The notes below the pieces were generated by a model. It worked only from the letters and a program-made list of their open reading frames with translations. It searched no databases and had not been told where the DNA came from. From the NCBI GenBank assembly GCA_018649245.1, contig JABIIH010000241.1:1-35167 (forward strand): 35,167 nucleotides of DNA, given 5' to 3'. Position 1 is the first letter of the stretch, and each line of letters opens with the position of its first letter. Origin of the DNA: Rhodospirillaceae bacterium. Its GTDB lineage: Bacteria > Pseudomonadota > Alphaproteobacteria > Rhodospirillales > UBA2165. This document shows, piece by piece, positions 10,187-18,534 of the stretch. The position numbers were made by a program, and so were the translations under genes.

Positions 10187-10852
10187 ATGTTAACTCGCAT
10201 CCTTTCAGCTCTGGTTATGGCTCCGCTCGCACTAGCGGCGATGTGGTTTGGTTTTCCGTATTTTGAACTCATGGTAGGTGGCGTCGGTGTTTTGGCAGCC
10301 CTGGAATGGCAGCGGCTTATCCGCAGCAATGGACCACAACAGCGAAACATTTCTTGGCTGCTTTTCGGCCTGCTATACATTTTTGTGCCATGTCTGATTT
10401 TAGTCTGGCTGCGCGACATTGACGGCCAGGGCCGGCAAGTCGTTATCTGGTTGTTTGCAATTATTTGGGCAACCGATATTGGGGCCTATTTTTCTGGTAA
10501 GTCTATTGGTGGCCCGAAACTGGCGCCAACTATCAGCCCTAATAAAACCTGGGCCGGATTTTTTGGCGGCTTATTTTTTGCTGGTTTAATGGGATTTATT
10601 TTGAACAGCTACGCTGAGCCGTCATTTGATATGCTTGAGATATTTATCGCCTCTGTGGCCTTATCAATAGTCGGCCAATTAGGCGATCTATTGGAATCTT
10701 GGGTTAAACGGACCTTTGAAGTAAAGGATTCTGGTTCATTAATACCCGGTCATGGTGGTGTTTTAGACCGAATAGATGCTATTCTTCTGGCAATTCCCGT
10801 CGCTGGGATAATTGTCCTGATATATGATATTGGTGAAGTTCCATGGAAATGA
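10187..10852 (+). CDS. cdsA: phosphatidate cytidylyltransferase
   Basis: Multi-TM protein with SIGGPKLAPTISPNKTWAGFFGG...VGQLGDLLESWVKRTFEVKDSGSLIPGHGGVLDRIDA. Confidence 0.95.
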   Translation: MLTRILSALVMAPLALAAMWFGFPYFELMVGGVGVLAALEWQRLIRSNGPQQRNISWLLFGLLYIFVPCLILVWLRDIDGQGRQVVIWLFAIIWATDIGAYFSGKSIGGPKLAPTISPNKTWAGFFGGLFFAGLMGFILNSYAEPSFDMLEIFIASVALSIVGQLGDLLESWVKRTFEVKDSGSLIPGHGGVLDRIDAILLAIPVAGIIVLIYDIGEVPWK

Positions 10853-12042
10853 AGGTTTCGCCCGACCTGACGAATGATAGTCGTGCAAAACGCCGGGTAA
10901 GCATTTTGGGCGCTACGGGTTCAATTGGCTGCAATACCTTGGATCTTGTCCGAAATCAGTCAGATCTTTTTACGATCGAAGCACTGACCGGGAATAAAAA
11001 TGTCGATCTTCTTATTAGCCAGGCGAAGGAATTTAATCCCAAGTTAGCGGTTATCGGCGATGATGCATTATTTGGTGAGCTTAAAGATGGATTAAGTGGA
11101 ACCGACATTGCTGCGGCTTCTGGCCAGACGGCGTTGTTAGAGGCTGCTGATGTAGATTCCGATATTGTGATAGCAGGCATCGTTGGCGTTGCTGGTTTAG
11201 CGCCAACATTAAAAGCAGCCCAAAGAGGTGCCATTGTCGCGCTCGCAAATAAAGAATGTTTGGTTTGTGCTGGCGATTTTTTCTTAGATGAAATAGAACG
11301 CAGCGGCGCAACTTTGTTGCCGATTGATTCAGAACATAATGCAATTTTTCAAGTGTTTGATTTCGAGCAATCGGAAAACGTTGATCATTTAACGTTGACG
11401 GCTTCGGGCGGTCCATTTCGCAATGCTTCATTAACCGAGATGTCCGCCGTGACACCAGAGCAAGCAGTGGCTCATCCGAATTGGGACATGGGTGCAAAAA
11501 TCTCAGTAGATTCAGCCACCATGATGAATAAAGGGCTGGAACTCATCGAGGCTTTTTATCTGTTTCCAGTGGAAGAAAAGCAAATTGAAATTCTCATTCA
11601 TCCGCAATCCGTAATTCATAGTATGGTGAGTTACAAAGATGGCTCTGTATTAGCTCAATTAGGCACGCCGGATATGCGTACGCCGATTTCCTATGCACTC
11701 GCATGGCCGGACCGGATGGAAACACCTGGCCGTCAACTAGATCTCGCCCAAATCGGCAAACTTACATTTGAGGCACCCGATTTAGAGCGCTTTCCGGCTC
11801 TAACATTAGCGCGAGACACCTTGAAAGCAGGCGGCTCTCTGCCTACTATATTAAATGCTGCCAACGAAGTCGCCGTCAGGTGTTTCCTGGAAGAAAGAAT
11901 AGGCTTTCTTGATATCACGCGGGTGACGGCAGATGTTTTAGATAGGACGCCGAACAGTGAGCCAAACACGCTTGATGAAATTTGCCATTGCGACGAGGCT
12001 GCCCGAGTACTCGCCGAAGAAATGGTTAGCGCCCTGATATAG
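10843..12042 (+). CDS. dxr: 1-deoxy-D-xylulose-5-phosphate reductoisomerase
   Basis: RRVSILGATGSIGCNTLDLV...ALANKECLVCAG...LLPIDSEHNAIFQ...MMNKGLELIEAFYLF. Overlaps the cdsA end by 10 nt. Confidence 0.96.
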   Translation: MEMKVSPDLTNDSRAKRRVSILGATGSIGCNTLDLVRNQSDLFTIEALTGNKNVDLLISQAKEFNPKLAVIGDDALFGELKDGLSGTDIAAASGQTALLEAADVDSDIVIAGIVGVAGLAPTLKAAQRGAIVALANKECLVCAGDFFLDEIERSGATLLPIDSEHNAIFQVFDFEQSENVDHLTLTASGGPFRNASLTEMSAVTPEQAVAHPNWDMGAKISVDSATMMNKGLELIEAFYLFPVEEKQIEILIHPQSVIHSMVSYKDGSVLAQLGTPDMRTPISYALAWPDRMETPGRQLDLAQIGKLTFEAPDLERFPALTLARDTLKAGGSLPTILNAANEVAVRCFLEERIGFLDITRVTADVLDRTPNSEPNTLDEICHCDEAARVLAEEMVSALI

Positions 12043-12082
12043 AAGTATCGAGCAAATTTTCGACAAATAAACGGATTAAAAA

Positions 12083-13267
12083 ATGGAAATATTAAGCCTG
12101 TTTATGGCTAAGCTAAGTTTTATTTGGGAAATTGGTATTCCCTTCCTTGTTGCCTTGACCATATTGGTGTTCGTTCACGAACTTGGCCATTATGCGGTGG
12201 CGCGCTGGTGTAATGTAAAAATTGAGGTGTTTTCGATTGGCTTCGGCCCTGAATTAAAGGGCTGGGATGATCGTCACGGCACGCGCTGGAAATTAAGCGC
12301 AATTCCACTCGGTGGTTACGTCAAAATGTTTGGCGAAAGTGAAACCATCTTGGAAGGTGAGGGTGAGGATGAAAAAGAACGTCCAATGACCCCGGAAGAA
12401 GAAGCTGTTTCGTTTCATCACAAATCACTACCGCAACGTGCGGCCGTCGTCTTCGCGGGGCCGTTTATAAATTTTATTTTTGCTGTTTTGGCTTTTGCCG
12501 CTTTATTTATGACATTAGGTGTGCCCGAACCGGTTTCTGATAAACCATTAGCCGTTGTTGGTGCCGTATCACCAAATAGCGCCGCGGCTGCGGGCGGATT
12601 AAAAATGGGCGATCAGATTACCCGAATAGGTGATAGCAATGTTTCCTACTTTACTGATTTACAACGAATTATTGGCGCTAATCCTGAACAAAATCTGGTT
12701 TTGAAAATTGTCCGTGACGGTAAAAATCTAACCGTTGATATTAAGACCGGCTTTCGCAATGGAAAAAATGCCGCCGGCGAGACGATTAAAATTGGCTTGC
12801 TAGGCGTATCGGCGCATCCGGGTGAGGTGAAATATACGCGCCAAAATCCGGCAAAAGCGTTGTGGATGGGAGTTGAACGGACTTACATATTTACCGTTCG
12901 CATCTTGGAATACATCAGAGATATATTTGTCGGTAAACAATCGGCAGATGAACTGGGTGGAATACTCAGAATTGCGCAGATATCAGGGCAGGTCGCTGAA
13001 TTGGGTGTTGCAAGTTTTGTTTCCTTTTTGGCCATTCTTTCCGTAAATTTAGGATTAATTAACCTCTTCCCTATACCGCTGTTAGACGGTGGTCATTTAG
13101 CGTTTTATATAATCGAGGCAATACGCGGGCGTCCTTTGGGGCCGAAAGCTCAAGAATATGGGTTTCGGCTCGGGTTGACGTTCGTTATTGCCTTATTTTT
13201 GTTTGTAACGTGGAATGATCTTGTGCATTTAAAGTTTTTCGAGTTTATTACGGGGCTTCTGACATAA
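12083..13267 (+). CDS. rseP: RIP (site-2) metalloprotease
   Basis: FVHELGHYAVARW (HExxH) plus a single PDZ-like region and a C-terminal NLFPIPLLDGGHL motif. Confidence 0.93.
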   Translation: MEILSLFMAKLSFIWEIGIPFLVALTILVFVHELGHYAVARWCNVKIEVFSIGFGPELKGWDDRHGTRWKLSAIPLGGYVKMFGESETILEGEGEDEKERPMTPEEEAVSFHHKSLPQRAAVVFAGPFINFIFAVLAFAALFMTLGVPEPVSDKPLAVVGAVSPNSAAAAGGLKMGDQITRIGDSNVSYFTDLQRIIGANPEQNLVLKIVRDGKNLTVDIKTGFRNGKNAAGETIKIGLLGVSAHPGEVKYTRQNPAKALWMGVERTYIFTVRILEYIRDIFVGKQSADELGGILRIAQISGQVAELGVASFVSFLAILSVNLGLINLFPIPLLDGGHLAFYIIEAIRGRPLGPKAQEYGFRLGLTFVIALFLFVTWNDLVHLKFFEFITGLLT

Positions 13268-13273
13268 GTCTTT

Positions 13274-13354
13274 GAATCTTTTGGGAATCTTTTAGGAATC
13301 TTTTAGGAATTATCTAGGAATCATTTGGAATTTCTCCAAGAATCGTATAGAACT
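13274..13354 (+). repeat. phased 10-12 nt GAATC-like tandem motif array in the rseP-bamA intergenic region
   Basis: GAATC/GAATT/GAACT motifs start at 13274, 13285, 13296, 13307, 13318, 13328, 13340 and 13350. The spacings are 11, 11, 11, 11, 11, 10... wait-free count: 11, 11, 11, 11, 10, 12, 10. Confidence 0.8.
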
Positions 13355-13382
13355 CGATAATTCGATATTAGGGAGTTGTTAC

Positions 13383-15656
13383 TTGTACTGGATTAGAATG
13401 TTTGCGTTAGGCGCAGCCATGATTGTGGCTGTTGCATTGCCTTTCGGGGCCGAAGCGCAGAAATCCAACATCGTCGAAGAAATCGTCGTTCAAGGTACGC
13501 ACCGGATCGAGCAAAGTACTGTGCGATCATACCTCCTGTTACAGGAGGGAGACAGATTTGACGAGCGTCGGATCAATCAATCATTGAAGAGCCTTTTTGC
13601 AACCGGTCTATTTGCAGATGTCGCCATTACTCGCGAGGGTAAGGCTATGATTGTGAAGGTTGTTGAGAACCCGGTAATTAACCGGATCGCCTTTGAAGGC
13701 AACAAGCGTATTGAAGACGATATGTTGCGAAAGGAAGTTATCCTGCGCCCGCGGGTTGTTTTCACCCGCACTAAAGTTCAAGCCGATGTTAAACGGATAA
13801 TGGATGTTTATCGCGTCAATGGACGTTTTGCTGCTTCGATCGTGCCAAAAATTATTCAGCTGCCGCAAAACCGGGCTGACTTAGTATTTGAGATTGATGA
13901 AGGACCGTTAACGACTGTTGAACGGATTAGCTTTGTTGGTAATAAATTTGAAAGCGACTCTGATCTACGGGAAGTTATCCGGACTAAAGAATCCATTTGG
14001 TATCGTTTTCTATCATCTGATGACACTTATGATCCTGATCGTCTGACCTTGGATCGCGAATTATTGCGCCGCCATTACCTGGCTGAAGGTTTTGCCGATT
14101 TCAGAGTGGAATCAGCGGTTGCGGAATTAACACCAGACGGCAAAGCATTTTTTATTACTTTTAGTGTAAACGAAGGCCAGCGTTACAAATTTGGTGCAAT
14201 TGATGTTGCTGCTGGCTTGCGTGGCCTGGATGCTAAGAAGCTACGGGCGCTGGTTGAATTTGATACCGGCGATCAGTACGACAACACCAAAGTTGATGAG
14301 GCGATTGACAAAATTACCGATGCAATTGGTAATTTGGGTTATGCGTTCGTTGAAGTTAGGCCGCGTATCAATCGAAATCGCCGGGATAAAATTGTTAATT
14401 TAACATTTGATGTGAGAGAAGGTCCGCGCGTATTTGTCGAGCGGATCGATATTTCAGGTAATATTCGAACAGTTGATAAAGTAATTCGCCGGGAATTTCA
14501 GGTTGTTGAAGGTGATGCTTTTAATGCCGCTAAACTACGTCGTTCACGGCAACGCATTCGGGATTTGAACTTTTTTGATAAAGTTGAAATTGAACGTTTG
14601 CCCGGCAGTTCGCCTGATAAAACTATTGTTAAAGTGCAGGTCGAAGAAAAATCTACTGGTTCTTTGAGTTTCGGTGTGGGTTATTCGACTGACAATGGGC
14701 CACTTTTTGATCTTGGTGTAAGTGAGTCTAATCTGTTGGGCAAAGGTCAAAAGCTTGGTCTTAATCTTTCTATAGCCGCCGAGAAAAGCACAGTTAATAT
14801 CTCTTTTACCGAACCATATTTCTTAGACCGAGATGTTGCTGCTGGATTTGATCTCTATCATTCCAATCAGGATTTGCAGGATACCCGGTCCTATGATTTT
14901 AAGAAAACGGGTTTGGGCTTGCGGGCAGGATTTCCCATTGCACCGTTTATCCGTCAAAATTGGCGATATACGATTGAGCAATCAGAAATAGAAAATGTCG
15001 CCAGCACGGCCTCCAGTCTTATTAAATCGCAAGAAGGAAAAAGATTTTTATCGGAGGTCGGTCATACGCTAACTTACGATAAAAGGGATAGCCGGCTTTC
15101 CCCGACCGAAGGTTTTGTTGTTAGGGTAACAAATGATTTGGCAGGTTTTGGCGGCAATATTCGCTACCTTCGTAATCGTCTAAACGCTGGTCAGTATTAC
15201 GAAGTAATTGATGACTGGGTTCTTGCCGTAACCGGCGGTGTCGGCCATATTCTCGGGCTCGGCAAGGATGTTGAAATCGCAGATAGATTTTTCTTAGGCG
15301 GCGATTCTTTGCGCGGCTTCCAAACTGCCGGCGTTGGTCCGCGTGATAGGTTAACTAAAGATTCCTTGGGCGGTGAGTGGAAGTATAACGGTTCTGTTCA
15401 GGTGACTTTTCCGCTCGGTTTACCAACTGAATTTGGCGTTTCTGGCCGGCTATTTACTGATTTTGGTAGTATCGGCCAAGTTAGTCCATCCAATTCCAAT
15501 ATCCAGGATACCGGCAGTATCAGGGCAGCAGCCGGTGCCGGCTTAGGCTGGGTGTCGCCGTTTGGTCCGATTAATATGGACTTTGGTTTTCCAATTGTGA
15601 AAGAGAGCTTTGATCAAACGGAGCTATTTAGATTAAACTTCGGAACGAGGTTCTAA
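13383..15656 (+). CDS. bamA: outer membrane protein assembly factor BamA
   Basis: Signal peptide, POTRA repeats (e.g. VERISFVGNKFESDSDLREVI, VERIDISGNIRTVDKVIRREF) and a C-terminal barrel ending LFRLNFGTRF. TTG start at 13383 with GGAG 7 nt upstream; ATG 13398 is the alternative. Confidence 0.96.
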   Translation: MYWIRMFALGAAMIVAVALPFGAEAQKSNIVEEIVVQGTHRIEQSTVRSYLLLQEGDRFDERRINQSLKSLFATGLFADVAITREGKAMIVKVVENPVINRIAFEGNKRIEDDMLRKEVILRPRVVFTRTKVQADVKRIMDVYRVNGRFAASIVPKIIQLPQNRADLVFEIDEGPLTTVERISFVGNKFESDSDLREVIRTKESIWYRFLSSDDTYDPDRLTLDRELLRRHYLAEGFADFRVESAVAELTPDGKAFFITFSVNEGQRYKFGAIDVAAGLRGLDAKKLRALVEFDTGDQYDNTKVDEAIDKITDAIGNLGYAFVEVRPRINRNRRDKIVNLTFDVREGPRVFVERIDISGNIRTVDKVIRREFQVVEGDAFNAAKLRRSRQRIRDLNFFDKVEIERLPGSSPDKTIVKVQVEEKSTGSLSFGVGYSTDNGPLFDLGVSESNLLGKGQKLGLNLSIAAEKSTVNISFTEPYFLDRDVAAGFDLYHSNQDLQDTRSYDFKKTGLGLRAGFPIAPFIRQNWRYTIEQSEIENVASTASSLIKSQEGKRFLSEVGHTLTYDKRDSRLSPTEGFVVRVTNDLAGFGGNIRYLRNRLNAGQYYEVIDDWVLAVTGGVGHILGLGKDVEIADRFFLGGDSLRGFQTAGVGPRDRLTKDSLGGEWKYNGSVQVTFPLGLPTEFGVSGRLFTDFGSIGQVSPSNSNIQDTGSIRAAAGAGLGWVSPFGPINMDFGFPIVKESFDQTELFRLNFGTRF

Positions 15657-15659
15657 CCA

Positions 15660-16238
15660 ATGAACGTAAGTTTTAAATTTTTAATTTCTGTTTTGATTTT
15701 GTCGTTAACGTTGATCAGTGAAGGCAGCGCGCAAACCCCAAAATCTCGTGAAATAAAAATGGGCATTCTCGACATTCAGCGGGTTATGCAAAAATCATTG
15801 ATGGCGAAAGATATTGCTCGTCAAATTGATACCAAGCGCCGGAAGTTCCGTGATGAAATCAAAAAAGAAGAAGAAGCTTTGCGTAAAGCGAATGATGAGC
15901 TTCAGAAACAGCGGGTAATCCTGTCACCAGAAGCTTTTGCTGAAGAGGCACGTAAATTCCGCGTAAAAACGACAACATTGCAAAAAAAGGTTCAGTTGCG
16001 AAATCAAGAATTTATTCAACTTCGCTCTGGCGCCAACCGTGCTTTACAAGCCGCCATTCAAAAAGCCTTAACCCAGATTACAAAACGTCATAGCTATAAT
16101 TTGGTGTTGCGTTATTCGCCACAGGCTATACTCGTCCGGCCGGATTATCTCGATATATCGGATATTGTGTTAGAGCAGTTGAATAAGAATATTAAAAAAT
16201 ATCAAATTCCCTCCGCAGCTCCAAAAACTGGAAAGTAG
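15660..16238 (+). CDS. skp: OmpH/Skp family periplasmic chaperone
   Basis: Signal peptide plus MGILDIQRVMQKS followed by a long Lys/Glu-rich coiled-coil region; located between bamA and lpxD. Confidence 0.9.
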   Translation: MNVSFKFLISVLILSLTLISEGSAQTPKSREIKMGILDIQRVMQKSLMAKDIARQIDTKRRKFRDEIKKEEEALRKANDELQKQRVILSPEAFAEEARKFRVKTTTLQKKVQLRNQEFIQLRSGANRALQAAIQKALTQITKRHSYNLVLRYSPQAILVRPDYLDISDIVLEQLNKNIKKYQIPSAAPKTGK

Positions 16239-16241
16239 GCG

Positions 16242-17270
16242 ATGGCTGATCCCCGCTTTTTTAAGGTTGCGGGACCATTTAGTTTAGAACAATTAGCTGA
16301 AATTAGTGGTTCTGAAATCGGTGCTACAAGCCGGGAAGAGCAAATATTCTCGGATATTTTGCCGCTGGATTCCGCGACCCCAAACGATGTAAGCTTTATT
16401 GATAACCGCCGTTATGTTGAGGCTTTTAAAAGCACCAATGCGGGTGCTGTTGTAGTTCATCCGGAACTGGTTGGTCAAGCGCCTGAAAAAACGGCGCTTT
16501 TAATTACCGATAATCCCTATACAGGTTATGCCAAATTAACCCAGGCTTTCTACCCGCAAAACACGCCGCAGGAAGGGAGCGTAAATGCCCGCGCCATTGT
16601 CGATCCATCGGCGAAGCTTGGTAAAAATGTTTCAATAGATGCTGGTGCCGTAATCGAGGCAGAAGTTGAAATTGGAGATGACAGCCATATTGGCGCAAAC
16701 GCCGTTATTGGAGGCGGCGTCTCAATCGGCAATAATTGCCAAATAGCCGCCAATACAACTTTGACCCATTGCCTCATTGGTAGTGAAGTAATAATTCATA
16801 CTGGCGTCCGGATTGGCCAGGATGGTTTCGGATTTGCACCCGGCATGCCACGTCATACCAAAGTGCTTCAATTGGGCCGGGTCATAATTGGAGATGACGT
16901 TGAGATTGGTGCCAATACAACGATTGATCGCGGTGCTGGCCCGGACACGATTATTGGCAGTGGGACAAAAATAGATAATCTGGTTCAAATCGGCCATAAT
17001 GTGCAAATTGGCGAAGGGTGTTTTATCGTCGCGCAAAATGGCCTGTCCGGAAGTACCGTAATCGGCAATTTTGTAGCGTTGGGCGGGCAAGTAGGGGTTG
17101 CCGGTCACCTGACAATTGGCGATGGTGCCCAAGTGGCGGCTAAAAGCGGCGTATCGACGGATGTTGCGCCAGGTACGACTGTTGCTGGCAATCCGGCGCA
17201 AAATGCGCGAGATCACTGGAAAGGGCTCGCTCTGCTGAAAAGATTGGTTAAGGAAAAAAGAGGTAAGTAA
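16242..17270 (+). CDS. lpxD: UDP-3-O-acylglucosamine N-acyltransferase
   Basis: N-terminal LpxD domain, left-handed beta-helix hexapeptides, and [59 protein letters not shown]. Confidence 0.96.
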   Translation: MADPRFFKVAGPFSLEQLAEISGSEIGATSREEQIFSDILPLDSATPNDVSFIDNRRYVEAFKSTNAGAVVVHPELVGQAPEKTALLITDNPYTGYAKLTQAFYPQNTPQEGSVNARAIVDPSAKLGKNVSIDAGAVIEAEVEIGDDSHIGANAVIGGGVSIGNNCQIAANTTLTHCLIGSEVIIHTGVRIGQDGFGFAPGMPRHTKVLQLGRVIIGDDVEIGANTTIDRGAGPDTIIGSGTKIDNLVQIGHNVQIGEGCFIVAQNGLSGSTVIGNFVALGGQVGVAGHLTIGDGAQVAAKSGVSTDVAPGTTVAGNPAQNARDHWKGLALLKRLVKEKRGK

Positions 17271-17737
17271 TGGATAGTGAAGCGAAGACTACCGAAGACA
17301 CCATCATCGATATTGAAAAAATTGTCGAGATGATCCCTCATCGGTACCCTTTCTTGATGATTGACCGGGTGACAGATCTGGTGCCGGAAGAAAGCGCTAT
17401 CGGACATAAAAATGTGACCATCAATGAGCCGCATTTTCAAGGCCATTTTCCGGGCAAACCAATCATGCCTGGGGTGCTGATAATCGAGGCGATGGCACAG
17501 ACTTCGGCCGTGCTTGTTGTTCATACATTAGGCGGTGATACTGAAGGTAAGCTGGTTTATTTTATGTCGGTTGAAAACGCCAAATTCCGGCGGCCGGTTC
17601 AACCAGGTGATGTGCTGAAAATTCACGTAAATACTAAGCAACACCGCAAAGCCGTTTGGAAATTTGATGGGGTCGCAAAAGTGGATGAGCAAACTGTAGC
17701 TGAAGCCACGTTTACCGCGATGATTATGGACGAATGA
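17270..17737 (+). CDS. fabZ: 3-hydroxyacyl-ACP dehydratase
   Basis: IVEMIPHRYPFLMIDRV...HFQGHFPGKPIMPGVLIIEAMAQ. Confidence 0.97.
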   Translation: MDSEAKTTEDTIIDIEKIVEMIPHRYPFLMIDRVTDLVPEESAIGHKNVTINEPHFQGHFPGKPIMPGVLIIEAMAQTSAVLVVHTLGGDTEGKLVYFMSVENAKFRRPVQPGDVLKIHVNTKQHRKAVWKFDGVAKVDEQTVAEATFTAMIMDE

Positions 17738-18534
17738 GTAAAATTCATGAAACAGCCATTATCGAAGATGGCGCTAAAATCGGTCAGGAGGTTCAAATCG
17801 GGCCGTATTGTTGCATCGGCAGTGAAGTGACGCTGGCCGATGGTGTTAAGTTTGAGTCTCACGTTGTTGCTTCCGGTATAACGTCAATTGGCGAAGGTAC
17901 CCACATTTTTCCCTTCGCCTCAATCGGCACACAACCCCAAGATCTAAAATATCAAGGCGAGCGTTCTCGCTTGGAGATCGGCGCTAATAATGTCATTCGG
18001 GAACATGTGACCATGAACCCAGGCACTGATGGCGGCGGCCTGGTGACCAAAGTCGGTGATAATTGCCTCTTTATGATGGCCTCGCATGTTGCCCATGACT
18101 GCCAAATTGGCGACAATGTTATCATGGTGAACAATGCGACCTTAGGCGGGCATGTAGAAATAGGCGAATTTGCTATTGTCGGCGGGCTTTCTGCCGTTCA
18201 TCAGTTCGTCCGGATTGGCCGTCATGCGATGATTGGTGGCATGTCAGGTGTTGAGAATGATGTCATACCATATGGTTCCGTAGTCGGTAATCGGGCGCAT
18301 CTTTCAGGATTAAATTTGGTTGGGCTCAAACGACGTGGATTTTCGCGTGATGTTATCCATGATCTGCGCCGAGCCTATCGCCTCTTATTTTCACTGGAAG
18401 GGACGCAGACGGAAAGATTAGCCGATGTCGCGGAACTTTTCTCCACTATCGAACCGGTCATGGAAATCCTTGATTTTATGAACGAAGATTCCAGTCGTGC
18501 AATTTGTCAGCCTTTATTAGAGGATGCAGCCTAA
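17734..18534 (+). CDS. lpxA: acyl-ACP--UDP-N-acetylglucosamine O-acyltransferase
   Basis: IHETAIIEDGAKIGQEVQIGPYCCIGSEV...IREHVTMNPGT...MMASHVAHDCQIGDNVIMVNNATLGGHVEIG. Confidence 0.97.
   Translation: MSKIHETAIIEDGAKIGQEVQIGPYCCIGSEVTLADGVKFESHVVASGITSIGEGTHIFPFASIGTQPQDLKYQGERSRLEIGANNVIREHVTMNPGTDGGGLVTKVGDNCLFMMASHVAHDCQIGDNVIMVNNATLGGHVEIGEFAIVGGLSAVHQFVRIGRHAMIGGMSGVENDVIPYGSVVGNRAHLSGLNLVGLKRRGFSRDVIHDLRRAYRLLFSLEGTQTERLADVAELFSTIEPVMEILDFMNEDSSRAICQPLLEDAA

Noticed and set aside
16722-17216. 164 aa minus-strand ORF inside lpxD
   Set aside because: Antisense to hexapeptide-repeat coding sequence; the openness probably reflects codon bias.
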